The notes below the pieces were generated by a model. That model worked only from the letters and a program-made list of their open reading frames with translations. It ran no database searches and was not told the DNA's origin. The position numbers and the translations under genes were made by a program. Shown here piece by piece: positions 34,400-42,447 of a stretch of 53,337 nucleotides of DNA (the first letter of the stretch is position 1; every line of letters begins with the position of its first letter). The DNA comes from Lachnospiraceae bacterium (lineage in GTDB: Bacteria; Bacillota; Clostridia; Lachnospirales; Lachnospiraceae). The DNA is taken from the NCBI GenBank assembly GCA_030524665.1, contig JAUNGL010000002.1, positions 10,332 through 63,668 of the forward strand, given 5' to 3'.

Positions 34400-35332
34400 T
34401 TACCATTCCAGCATCATCTGTCCGCTGCAATAGGATTCCTGTCTCGCATCCCTGACCCTGTCCTCTTTTTGAAGTCTGCCAATCAGAAGCGGCGATGCCG
34501 GGTCATGCAGCTTGCGGTTCTTCCTCACAGTCTCCATATCGTAATTCGCATAGCAATACCTGCATCCGTGACCGCAGGTATTGTACATGCCGATATCATT
34601 TCCAAGCAGGCAGGCGCAGCCCTCCCGGGCAGGCTTTACTCCCTTCGGGACGTCGAGGGAATATCCGATCGCCCGCTCCAGCACCTGCTGCGTCATACAG
34701 CCCGACGGATCTACACCGAACTTCTGCAAACCGGTTCCCTCACAGCAGGAGCGGATCTGTATTCCATACCTTTGCCCAAGCCGCACAAATGACTCTGCAA
34801 GTATCTCCTGTTCTTCCCGCGTGACACTTCTTGCCTCCGGGAAGTTCTTTTTTGTCTTGACATACAGGTCAATAAAGCTGATGATACAGCTCTCCGTATA
34901 TCCGGACAGTTTTTCCGCCATTTTTTCAAATGCTTCCATATGGTATCCCAGACTGTATTTTTCTGTAATAAAAATCGGATCATACCGCCAGCAGACGGCC
35001 CTGATACCGACTTGTTCTGACAGTCTCAGGAAGCTCTCCATCACCGTATGTTTGTCCGGAACGTTAGGTTCGATCTCTGTTCCATACGGTGTGATTGTCA
35101 CAAACCAGTACTGGCGGAACCGCTCAAGCTCTGCCATTCTGTCAAGCATCGGCTCCGGATTTTTCGTGCAAAAGGCAATCACATCTACCACGTCCGGACT
35201 CAGCCGGTAGCGCGTCACCTGCACCGGGTCATACGGATTTCTCGTCATCACATATCCTTCCCGTATCCTGTTATAAAACCATTCGCTGTAATACGCCGGA
35301 ATGTCTGTCCGGCTGCCTGTATTCAGTATCAT
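34400..35332 (-). CDS. DUF1848 family protein
   Basis: 310 aa. The family pattern is clear: SRTDIPAYYSEWFYNRIREGYV near the start, VVDVIAFCTKNPEPML, and WFVTITPYGTEIEPNVP. The C-terminal cysteine cluster CACLLGNDIGMYNTCGHGCRYCYAN ends in CxxxCxYC spacing reminiscent of a radical-SAM or other Fe-S site. The biochemical function of DUF1848 is not known to me. ATG 35332 is preferred to a GTG four codons upstream, since AGAGG overlaps the latter. Probably a single-gene transcript. Confidence 0.85.
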   Translation of the reverse strand: MILNTGSRTDIPAYYSEWFYNRIREGYVMTRNPYDPVQVTRYRLSPDVVDVIAFCTKNPEPMLDRMAELERFRQYWFVTITPYGTEIEPNVPDKHTVMESFLRLSEQVGIRAVCWRYDPIFITEKYSLGYHMEAFEKMAEKLSGYTESCIISFIDLYVKTKKNFPEARSVTREEQEILAESFVRLGQRYGIQIRSCCEGTGLQKFGVDPSGCMTQQVLERAIGYSLDVPKGVKPAREGCACLLGNDIGMYNTCGHGCRYCYANYDMETVRKNRKLHDPASPLLIGRLQKEDRVRDARQESYCSGQMMLEW

Positions 35333-35400
35333 AACTGCCTGCACCTCTTTCTGCTCTGCAAATCTGATCCCCCAGTCTGCTGATATATGAAGCTGAACGT

Positions 35401-35594
35401 TGCTATTCAGCCATATGCCCCATACAAACCGCAGCCCCGCCTGCTAACGGGTAATGGCACACACACCTTACGGTATACCTGCCAGTCTCCACTCCGCTTC
35501 GGTCGGTGCTAAACGAGCCTCATCGGGACTCAGCACCGCGCTGCCATTTTAAATCGCTGCGCGATGAATGACTCCTTGCAGGCGATCCGCTGCT
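35401..35594 (+). repeat. dispersed repeat, family 2, copy C (long form)
   Basis: It shares TTnCTATTCAGCC, GGCACAC.CACCTTAC and TACCTGCCAG with 41003-41146, then again TGCCATTTnAAATC and CGCGATGA..GACTCCT. Compared with copy D it has about 58 extra bases holding a CGGTGCT/AGCACCG dyad. It fills the gap between the DUF1848 gene and the MutS2-like gene. Confidence 0.6.
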
Positions 35595-35625
35595 AATGCA
35601 GCTTCTGTCTGTGGCTGGACTGTTA

Positions 35626-37530
35626 TTATTTGTCATCGCATTGAATCGTCTTCTCCGTATATTTTCTTTCCATGTCATGCCTGATTTTTCTGTTTTCAAC
35701 TGTGTCGAAAATAATAGAAAAATCATAATCCTCCGGATACAATTCCTCAGCCGCCACGTGAAGCTTTACTCTCTTATGGTTAATCCATATCTTCTTTCCC
35801 GGAAGCTGTACTCTCAGGACTCCCTTCTCATTGACGGTCCCGCATACAATCCCGATCCTTTGATCCGGATAGACCATAACGCTGTCCCCCAGCCGATATT
35901 TCGTACTGAGCTCCTTATTTTCCTTTATTTTCCTGTCTCTGGAAATTCTGCTGCCGCTCTTCTTTTCTATACCCGCATCTTCCTTCTGGAATTGATATGC
36001 ATCCACAGCCGCTTCCCCATACGCCGCTCTGATTGCCGCCTTTAACATTTCATTCGGCATTCCCAGCCTGTCTGCGATGTAAAAGGCGCAGCTCTCACCT
36101 GCCTCTCCAATCACCATCTGGTAGGTTGGCCGCAGTGTTTCCTTATCAAAGGTCATGCGCGCATTCATAATATCCTGTGTCCGTTCTGCATATTCCTTCA
36201 CTTCAGGATAATGTGTCGTGACGAGGAAAATAGCGCCGCTCTTCCTGAGCTCCTCCAGGATCGCGATCGCAATCCCCATCCCTTCCGCCGGGTCGGTACC
36301 GGATCCCAGTTCATCCATGATGACAAAGCTGTCTTTATTCACTTCACTCAATACTTCCAGCACATTTTTAATGTGGGCCGAAAAAGTAGATAAATTCTCC
36401 GCCAGATTCTGACCGTCCCCGATGTCGCAGAGATAAGAAGCATTCATACATATATTGGCATCTCCGCATGTTACATGCAGCCCGCATTGCGCCATCATAC
36501 AATTCAGCATGACGGTCTTGATTGCAACCGTTTTGCCTCCCGTATTCGGCCCGGTGATGATAATGCCTCTGGCTTCCTTTCCGATCTCAAACTGCAATGG
36601 TACATTGACAGCCTTATCCATCAATGGATGTCTGGCATCCTTTAAAACGATTCTGCGCTCCAGATTGATCGACGGTTCTGCGGCATCCAGATCAATACTC
36701 AGCTTACCTTTCGACAAGATAAAATCCAGTTTTTCCATCGTTGCAAAATCTTCCTGCAGCACAGGAGCCGCCTCCGCTGTCATGGCAGTCAGCGTATACA
36801 GCACACGGTATACTTCGTTTTCTTCGCTGATTTTGAGCATCTGCAATTCCTCATAATGCTTTGCGGCACTTGAGGGCTCAATGAATAAAGTATTTCCGCT
36901 GGATGACTTATCCACAACACTCCCTGCTACTTTCAGCTTGCACTCTCTCTTGACTGGTACGCAAATCCTTCCATTCCGCAGTGTACAATAATGATCCGCC
37001 ATACATTCCTTATGTGAACGCATCACCTGCTCCGCTTTCTGCTTCATCTGTTCCTCGCATCTTATCATCTGTCTTCTGATCTGCTGAAGCTCTCTGGACG
37101 CATAGTCATCTACCTCGCCGCCTCGGATCTGTCTGCAGATCTCCTCTCTGAGTTCTTCCATCGCATCCAGATTCTCCTCATAAAATCCAAGCGGATTCTG
37201 GTACATTTTCCCTCTCCTCAGATAATCCCGGAAGCGTCTGACCGCAGCCAGAACCTGCTCTACCTGCTCCAGCTGATACGGGGTGAGACAAGCTCCCTTT
37301 TCTGCCATCATCAGGATATCTTTTATTTCGTCCACCTTCTGCAAAGGCGGTGTGCCGAGCTTCTCAATCAAATCCCTGCCGTCTGTCGTGTCCCTGAGCT
37401 GCTTCCTCAGCTCCCTTTCGTTCAGATAAAAAGATACTCCCCGTATTTTTTCCTTTGCACGCTCTGTCACCGCCAGATTCATCCACATTTCTTTTATCTT
37501 ATCAAATTCTATCTGATTTTCAATATTCAT
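35626..37530 (-). CDS. MutS2-like ATPase without Smr domain
   Basis: 634 aa. Long coiled-coil lever/clamp segments (about 30-260) precede the MutS domain V ATPase: Walker A GPNTGGKT at 327-334, Walker B SFVIMDELGSGTDP at 401-414, and TTHYPEVKEYA. A KOW-like part follows (YRLGDSVMVYPDQRIGIV). MutS2 proteins are about 780 aa and end in a Smr nuclease domain; this one stops before it. Thus DNA or ribosome binding without the Smr nuclease is expected. The gene starts 17 bp after an ABC-2 permease gene and is the last gene of that operon. Some MutS2 proteins split collided ribosomes, which is of interest given the attenuator-like leader of the operon. Confidence 0.85.
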   Translation of the reverse strand: MNIENQIEFDKIKEMWMNLAVTERAKEKIRGVSFYLNERELRKQLRDTTDGRDLIEKLGTPPLQKVDEIKDILMMAEKGACLTPYQLEQVEQVLAAVRRFRDYLRRGKMYQNPLGFYEENLDAMEELREEICRQIRGGEVDDYASRELQQIRRQMIRCEEQMKQKAEQVMRSHKECMADHYCTLRNGRICVPVKRECKLKVAGSVVDKSSSGNTLFIEPSSAAKHYEELQMLKISEENEVYRVLYTLTAMTAEAAPVLQEDFATMEKLDFILSKGKLSIDLDAAEPSINLERRIVLKDARHPLMDKAVNVPLQFEIGKEARGIIITGPNTGGKTVAIKTVMLNCMMAQCGLHVTCGDANICMNASYLCDIGDGQNLAENLSTFSAHIKNVLEVLSEVNKDSFVIMDELGSGTDPAEGMGIAIAILEELRKSGAIFLVTTHYPEVKEYAERTQDIMNARMTFDKETLRPTYQMVIGEAGESCAFYIADRLGMPNEMLKAAIRAAYGEAAVDAYQFQKEDAGIEKKSGSRISRDRKIKENKELSTKYRLGDSVMVYPDQRIGIVCGTVNEKGVLRVQLPGKKIWINHKRVKLHVAAEELYPEDYDFSIIFDTVENRKIRHDMERKYTEKTIQCDDK

Positions 37531-37547
37531 TATTCTAAACTCCTTTC

Positions 37548-38417
37548 CTACGAGCTCGCACTGTTATAATGCTTCAGCCCCCGTTTCCATACGACAACCG
37601 TAAGCACAGAAAACACCAAAACAATACTCACACCAAAAATCCCAAGCCGCCAGTTCATTTCCCCGATCAGACTCTGCACCGGAAGTGTCGCCATAATTCC
37701 GTATGGAAGAATCATATAAAAAATCACCTTATATATGCCATAAAAAGCAATTCCCGGCAGCTTCATACACAGGTCAGTCCCCGCCACTTCGATCTGCTCC
37801 ATACGCGCCATGGACACCAGATACAGAGAAACCGAACGCATCAGCACTTCCATTTCATAGTATAAAATCTCCATAATCAAAACCCAGAACACATAAGCTG
37901 CTATCCTTTCCGCAGGCAGCGCCCCGACAAGGCGGCTATCTGAAAACTGTCTCACGGCTTCTTCCTGCACCCTGACGATTTCGGAGTTCGCATTCAAATG
38001 ACCTGCTCCATAGACAATCATACACACACTCATCAGAATCAGCGGCACAGAACCGGGACTCATATGTTCAAATGTCAGCCGGAACAGCGGACTGACCGGC
38101 TTTGTCAAATATAAATCCAGTTCCCCTGATTTCACCTTGTCCGGAATTCCATTGACACCGAAGAAATAAATGGTCATATTGACTGCATTCAGCAGCGAAA
38201 AGGTGCCGATATACAGAATCATTTCCCCTCTTCCCCAGCCTCCTATCGTAGTTACATTGGAATACACGGCCTCAAATGCGAACAACTGAATGAAAAACAG
38301 GCTGCCATCCACGAAGAACGGCCCGAAAAAATCAAGCCGGAACACTACCAAGCCATGGAACCGCAGATACAGCAGTTCCTTCAGCACACGCATATTTTTC
38401 TTTACTCTTTTTCTCAT
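37548..38417 (-). CDS. ABC-2 type exporter permease, subunit 2
   Basis: 289 aa with about six membrane segments (for example FFVDGSLFFIQLFAF, ILYIGTFSLLNAVNMTIYFF, IFGVSIVLVFSVLTVVVW). KVKSGELDLYLTKPVSPLFRL is a conserved cytoplasmic stretch of the PF06182-type ABC-2 permeases. It overlaps the first permease gene by 4 bp (ATGA), so the two probably form a heterodimer with the ATPase encoded upstream. The substrate is unknown. Confidence 0.85.
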   Translation of the reverse strand: MRKRVKKNMRVLKELLYLRFHGLVVFRLDFFGPFFVDGSLFFIQLFAFEAVYSNVTTIGGWGRGEMILYIGTFSLLNAVNMTIYFFGVNGIPDKVKSGELDLYLTKPVSPLFRLTFEHMSPGSVPLILMSVCMIVYGAGHLNANSEIVRVQEEAVRQFSDSRLVGALPAERIAAYVFWVLIMEILYYEMEVLMRSVSLYLVSMARMEQIEVAGTDLCMKLPGIAFYGIYKVIFYMILPYGIMATLPVQSLIGEMNWRLGIFGVSIVLVFSVLTVVVWKRGLKHYNSASS

Positions 38418-39208
38418 ATTCCCACTCCATCATACTTTCTGATATAGTTCTTCCAGACAATATGGATCAAAAACTGCAGAACCAGACACCAGCAGCCGAT
38501 GGCAAGGAGTCCTGTGACCGCCTCCTCACGACACAATCCGGTCAGCAGCATCGCAGGTAAATACGTGACATAGTAAAAAGGAAGCATCCGCATCATACAC
38601 AAAAATACTTCAGGAAACAATGCCAGCGGAACTATACTGCCCGTAACCAATGCCGCCAGATTGTTTTTGATCATCAGGAATGTACCGATCCCCTGATACT
38701 TTAAAGCCAGCAAGCCAAGAAAATAATTCAGCTGTACCATAAATACCATCCCCAGAACCGCAATCACCACAGCGCATGCAATGATCTTCCAGTCCGCGGC
38801 AAACACAAACCGGATTTGAAATACGAAGATCCATATCGCTGCTGCCAGAAAATCAAACACAAGATAGAACAACACAACACCAAGCTCCATCGCCATAAAA
38901 TACCGTTCTATCCCAACCGGCAGAACCATATATTTCGAAAACGTCCCATTGCGTATTCTGTCATGTATTTCGCTGCTGATCCCGCCGGACATTTCAAGCT
39001 GCGACAAAAAAGAGCTGATAATATAATAAGAAAGCATTCCATCAAAAGTAAACGGTCCGACCCTCTCCTTTTCCCGGAAAATGATTCCCCACAAAAGCCA
39101 TGCAAAGAGAATCTTCGTCACCGTAAAAAACATATTAAAAATAACATCGGCTTTCCAGGCCAACTGCGTCTTCATATATGTTTTCGAAATCTCCCAATAT
39201 TTCCGCAC
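38414..39208 (-). CDS. ABC-2 type exporter permease, subunit 1
   Basis: 264 aa from a GTG start at 39208. That start is chosen because AAGGAG lies eight bases before it and because VRKYWEISKTYMKTQLAWKADVIF is the typical beginning of the family. The longer frame to 39373 is translated repeat sequence. About six membrane helices; RIRNGTFSKYMVLPVG corresponds to the cytoplasmic motif in subunit 2. It works with the ATPase (39386-40381) and subunit 2. Confidence 0.82.
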   Translation of the reverse strand: MRKYWEISKTYMKTQLAWKADVIFNMFFTVTKILFAWLLWGIIFREKERVGPFTFDGMLSYYIISSFLSQLEMSGGISSEIHDRIRNGTFSKYMVLPVGIERYFMAMELGVVLFYLVFDFLAAAIWIFVFQIRFVFAADWKIIACAVVIAVLGMVFMVQLNYFLGLLALKYQGIGTFLMIKNNLAALVTGSIVPLALFPEVFLCMMRMLPFYYVTYLPAMLLTGLCREEAVTGLLAIGCWCLVLQFLIHIVWKNYIRKYDGVGI

Positions 39209-39231
39209 GCCGCCCACTCCTTTCCTGACCT

Positions 39232-39443
39232 CTCCATTCCATTTCTTCCAGATTCGCTCCACAGCACTCCATCCTCTCCCCTTCTTGTCAATTTGCTCTG
39301 TGCCATTCCAATTTCTCCTTCCTGATAAATCCTTTTCACTGCCATTCCACTTTTCTCCTCCTGGAAATTCCATTTTGCCTCTGCTCTATGGCTTTCCTTC
39401 CTGATAAATCCGTTCCACCACCACTCCGATTTCTTCCTCCTCC
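39232..39443 (-). repeat. degenerate 79-bp tandem repeat covering the ATPase 3' end
   Basis: GGATTTATCAGGAAGGA occurs on the minus strand at 39411-39395 and again at 39332-39316, 79 bp apart. Each is preceded by a GGAGGAnnAA..GGAnTGG block and followed by AGAGCA. A third, poorer unit follows near 39285-39235. The first unit encodes the last residues of the ATPase (VVVERIYQEGKP); the others lie between ATPase and permease. Confidence 0.65.
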
Positions 39444-40381
39444 ACGACAATATCCTCCGGCTCATGCTCCATCAGCTCTGAAAGCAGCTCTTTCGCATAC
39501 TGTTTCGATACCTCGTAAATCTTTTTATGCGAATCAGCTTCAGCCAGAACAGCCGTATACGTTTTGGGCACAAAATCTCCGGCCGGGTTCCCAAAGGTTA
39601 CAGTAACTCTCTTGTTTCTCTGGTATTTTTCAAACAACTCCTCTGTTGCACCGTCATAAATTTTGATGCCATGATTGATTACGACCGTCCTTTTGCACAG
39701 AGCCTTGATATCCTCCATGTAATGTGATGTCAGAATGATTGTAGTACCCCTTTGCTCATTGATTTCTTTTAAAAATCTGCGTATCTGTCTTGACGCCACT
39801 GCATCTAAGCCTATAGTTGGTTCGTCCAAAAACAAGATTCTGGGATTGTGGAGTAAAGCCACGATCAACTCCATTTTCATTCTCTCACCAAGCGACAGCG
39901 TTCTTACCTGAACATCCATAAGGTCTTTTACCCCGAAAAGATCTACAAAATAATTCTTATTTTCCTGAAACTCCCGCTCCGGTATTTCATAGATTTCTTT
40001 GAAAAGGCGCAGCGTATCATTGACCGTCAATTCAAAAAACAACTGGCTTTTTTGCCCCATAACAACCGCATACTGTTTCTTAAACTCATTCTTCAGATCA
40101 TTTGGGTAGTACCCGAGCACATCGATTGTTCCTTCTGTTGGTGCTATAATTCCGGTCAGCATTTTAATCAGCGTCGTTTTCCCGGCTCCATTGTGTCCGA
40201 TCAGACCAACAAATTCCCCTTCCTCAATCGACAAATCGATCTGGTTCACAGCAATTTTTTCTTCATAATCACGTTTCCAAAGGCTGACGATGCTCCCCCG
40301 GATTCCTTCTTTCTTCTTATATCTGCGGTATTTTTTTACTAAACCCTCTGTTCTGACCACCGTATGACTCATATGATTCAT
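39386..40381 (-). CDS. ABC-2 exporter ATP-binding protein (NatA/CcmA-like)
   Basis: 331 aa. Walker A GHNGAGKTT at 62-70, Q-loop VMGQKSQ, signature LSLGERMKMEL, Walker B RILFLDEPTIGLD and H-loop LTSHYMEDI. An extended C-terminal domain follows. The N-terminal RRYKKKEGIRGSIVSLWKRDYEEK insertion is typical of ATPases paired with PF06182-type permeases. Export substrate unknown; relatives include drug, bacteriocin and lipid exporters. ATG 40381 follows AAGGAG with eight bases between. Expression is expected to depend on the long leader upstream. Confidence 0.93.
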   Translation of the reverse strand: MNHMSHTVVRTEGLVKKYRRYKKKEGIRGSIVSLWKRDYEEKIAVNQIDLSIEEGEFVGLIGHNGAGKTTLIKMLTGIIAPTEGTIDVLGYYPNDLKNEFKKQYAVVMGQKSQLFFELTVNDTLRLFKEIYEIPEREFQENKNYFVDLFGVKDLMDVQVRTLSLGERMKMELIVALLHNPRILFLDEPTIGLDAVASRQIRRFLKEINEQRGTTIILTSHYMEDIKALCKRTVVINHGIKIYDGATEELFEKYQRNKRVTVTFGNPAGDFVPKTYTAVLAEADSHKKIYEVSKQYAKELLSELMEHEPEDIVVEEEEIGVVVERIYQEGKP

Positions 40382-40496
40382 ACTCTGATCTCCTTTCTTT
40401 TCAAAACTCGCTCCTGTCACCCACCCTCTGCAAAGACGAGAGTCCTCTCACCTATGCTTTTAGCTTTAAGTTCCAATTTTGCCTCACAACGCAAAA

Positions 40497-40539
40497 AAAG
40501 ACCATAGTCTCCTTAAAAGCATAAGATACTATGGTCTTT
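40497..40539 (-). terminator. leader terminator T3, upstream of the ABC-2 exporter
   Basis: AAAGACCATAGT (40497-40508) pairs with ACTATGGTCTTT (40528-40539), a 12-bp perfect stem, followed by T7 on the minus strand. It lies only 116 bp before the ATPase start codon. Confidence 0.85.
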
Positions 40540-40582
40540 CCCTGTATAGGATTCATCAATATATTCCTGAAAGAGCAAAAAA

Positions 40583-40608
40583 GAATGTGCAGCGCACAAA
40601 ACACATTC
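40583..40608 (-). terminator. leader terminator T2
   Basis: GAATGTG (40583-40589) and CACATTC (40602-40608) form a 7-bp stem with T6 following on the minus strand. It comes directly after the folded leader domain. Confidence 0.65.
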
Positions 40609-40719
40609 CCCATCGGACAGAGTCACTCACCTGCGGCATGCCATCGCATCGTGCTGATGCACATCCCCAAAGGTTTTTGAGTCGCAGAGAATAACTCTGT
40701 CCATGACATAGGCACAAAA

Positions 40720-40743
40720 AAGCATGACCGTACAGTCATGCTT
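40720..40743 (-). terminator. leader terminator-like hairpin T1
   Basis: AAGCATGAC (40720-40728) and GTCATGCTT (40735-40743) form a 9-bp stem with a 6-nt loop; TTTTTTG follows on the minus strand. Confidence 0.7.
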
Positions 40744-40864
40744 ATACTATTTCTGGAAATATATACCACAATATTAAGCAGTTGTAAGGCGAAAACGTCG
40801 ACAGCTTATGCCGTCAACAAACGGGCAGACTTCTGGCGTAAAACCAAAATCGCCCCTGCAATAT

Positions 40865-40903
40865 TTAGTTTGCAGTTTTCTCCATTACAACAACACTTAA
40901 CAT
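40865..40903 (-). CDS. putative 12-aa leader peptide
   Basis: A 12-codon frame MLSVVVMEKTAN starts at ATG 40903 and stops at 40865. AGGAGG lies exactly seven bases upstream (40916-40911), about as good as any ribosome site in the window. A consensus promoter stands 30 bp before it, and downstream come at least three intrinsic terminators before the ABC-2 exporter. This is the layout of translational attenuators in which ribosome stalling on a short peptide lets transcription continue. The hydrophobic start (Leu-Ser-Val-Val-Val) has no run of one amino acid, so a drug-induced stall is more likely than amino-acid starvation sensing. Confidence 0.5.
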   Translation of the reverse strand: MLSVVVMEKTAN

Positions 40904-40932
40904 GCAAAATCCTCCTGAAATTTATTTCGTTC

Positions 40933-40961
40933 AGTATATCTGCAAAACTGCCAATTGTCAA
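40933..40961 (-). promoter_or_regulatory. promoter of the exporter leader
   Basis: Minus strand: TTGACA (40961-40956), 17-nt spacer, TATACT (40938-40933). The transcript would start near 40926, giving a leader of about 545 nt before the ATPase start. Confidence 0.75.
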
Positions 40962-41002
40962 GAACAACTTCATAACTGTATATCACAAAATTTACTGTTC
41001 AG

Positions 41003-41146
41003 TTACTATTCAGCCGTACGCCATGCAAGCCGCAGACCTACTTGCCAACAAGTAACGGCACACGCACCTTACAGTGTACCTGCCAGATCGTCGTTGCCAT
41101 TTAAAATCACTTCGCGATCGTCGACTCCTCACAAACGATTTCCTGC
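41003..41146 (+). repeat. dispersed repeat, family 2, copy D (short form)
   Basis: It aligns with 35401-35594: TTACTATTCAGCC at the start, GCACACGCACCTTAC, TACCTGCCAG, then TGCCATTTAAAATC and GACTCCT near the end. It lacks the central dyad of copy C. It stands between nagA and the promoter of the exporter leader. The stretch 41147-41290 adds only a CGCAGTC/GACTGCG hairpin (41226-41248) and no gene. Confidence 0.6.
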
Positions 41147-41290
41147 ATCTACAGACTTTCTGTCTCCGTATCTTCGATCATAGCCCGCCGCCTCTGTACC
41201 AGATTATGATTACACCCGCAGCGGCCGCAGTCTGATATCAGGACTGCGCCAGGTCAATATCCGGCAGCATAATCGCAATCCACACAAATC

Positions 41291-42427
41291 TTACCGAATT
41301 CTTTTCCCATCCTTTATCACAGCTCTGAGATTCAGTTCCTCATCCAGCAAGACGACATCCGCCTTCTTACCAACCCTGATCGATCCTCTCGTATCGAACA
41401 CTCCAAGGCTCTTTGCCGGGTTCATCGTGGCACACGCAACGGCCGTCTCAAGCGGAATCTGCATTTCCTTCACTACAGTGCGCATACAATCCATGAGATT
41501 TGTTGCCGAGCCTGCGAGCGCACCGTCGGAAACCAGTGTAGCACGTCTGCCTTTCACCGTGACTTCCAGACCGCCAAGCGTATATTCTCCGTCCGGCATT
41601 CCTGTCGCACGCATACTGTCGCTGATCAGAACGATGCGGTCCTCCCCCAGCATCCGGAAGGTTGCGCGCACGACTGACGGATGGATATGAATGCCGTCGC
41701 AGATCAACTCCGCATAAACATGCGGACTGTCTGCCACTGCTCCGACCACGCCCGGCGCCCTGTGGGTAAACGGCGGCATTGCATTATACAGATGCACGGC
41801 ATGATTGGCGCCTGCCGCAAAAGCTGCCATGGCGGTATCATAGTCTGCATTTGTATGTGCAAGCGAAATGTTCACGCTGTCCTTCATCTCTTCGATCAGA
41901 CGGACAAACTCAGGATTGTCCTCCGGAGCGATTCCGATGAATTTCACCAGCCCCTCCGACGCAGCCAGAAATCTCCGACAGACTTCCGCACGGTACGGAA
42001 TGATATTCCGCGCATCCTGTGCTCCTTTTTTGGATTTGCTGATGAATGGTCCTTCCATATTGATGCCGATCAGATCGGCCCCCAATACGCGCCCCTCTGT
42101 CTCCCTCCGGTATGCAGCCGCCACGGACAAGATCTGCTCCAGTTCTTCCACCGGAAGCGTCATGGTCGCCGGGGCAATTCCGGTCACTCCGATGGATGCC
42201 TCATACGCCGCAATCTTTGCAAGTGCCTCCGGAGTACCGTCGCAGATGTCATACCCCACGCATCCGTGGAAATGAAGATCGATCAGCCCCGGGATTGCAT
42301 AACATCCATCGGCATCTACCACCTCGTCCTCAGATGCTTTCTCTGCAAACACACCATCTTTTATGAGGATTTCACCTTCCTCAAACGTCTTATCTTCCGT
42401 ATAAATCTTTGCATTCTTAATTTTCAT
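41291..42427 (-). CDS. nagA: N-acetylglucosamine-6-phosphate deacetylase
   Basis: 378 aa, amidohydrolase family. Metal ligands His52/His54 lie in DLHFHG; NMEGPF supplies the conserved Glu; SLAHTNAD and NHAVHLYNAMPP carry further His residues; LISDSMRATG holds the catalytic Asp. It converts GlcNAc-6-P to GlcN-6-P plus acetate, the step between NanE and NagB. AGGAGG precedes the ATG. It is the last gene of the sialic-acid operon, 20 bp after the RpiR-type gene. Confidence 0.95.
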   Translation of the reverse strand: MKIKNAKIYTEDKTFEEGEILIKDGVFAEKASEDEVVDADGCYAIPGLIDLHFHGCVGYDICDGTPEALAKIAAYEASIGVTGIAPATMTLPVEELEQILSVAAAYRRETEGRVLGADLIGINMEGPFISKSKKGAQDARNIIPYRAEVCRRFLAASEGLVKFIGIAPEDNPEFVRLIEEMKDSVNISLAHTNADYDTAMAAFAAGANHAVHLYNAMPPFTHRAPGVVGAVADSPHVYAELICDGIHIHPSVVRATFRMLGEDRIVLISDSMRATGMPDGEYTLGGLEVTVKGRRATLVSDGALAGSATNLMDCMRTVVKEMQIPLETAVACATMNPAKSLGVFDTRGSIRVGKKADVVLLDEELNLRAVIKDGKRIR

Positions 42428-42447
42428 CGGTTTCCTCCTGAAAAACT

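Larger units (their letters stand above)
40572..40743 (-). ncRNA. structured leader RNA, candidate attenuator or riboswitch-like element
   Basis: On the minus strand a first hairpin T1 (AAGCATGAC/GTCATGCTT, 40743-40720, with T6) is followed by a domain closed by a 9-bp helix GGACAGAGT/ACTCTGTCC (40702-40694 with 40623-40615). Inside are CAGAG/CTCTG (which competes with the closing helix), GCATC/GATGC, and two helices that would cross: CTGCG/CGCAG and ACTCA/TGAGT. A second terminator, T2, follows. I could not assign it to a known riboswitch class; it may belong to an RNA motif already listed for Clostridia. Confidence 0.6.

Noticed and set aside
39209..39373. Longer N-terminus for the first ABC-2 permease
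   Set aside because: The extra 55 residues are translated tandem-repeat sequence (WNG-rich), and a GTG with a good AAGGAG site starts the conserved part.
40615..40702. tRNA or T-box in the exporter leader
   Set aside because: No cloverleaf, no CCA end, and no T-box antiterminator sequence (GGTGGNACCGCG type).
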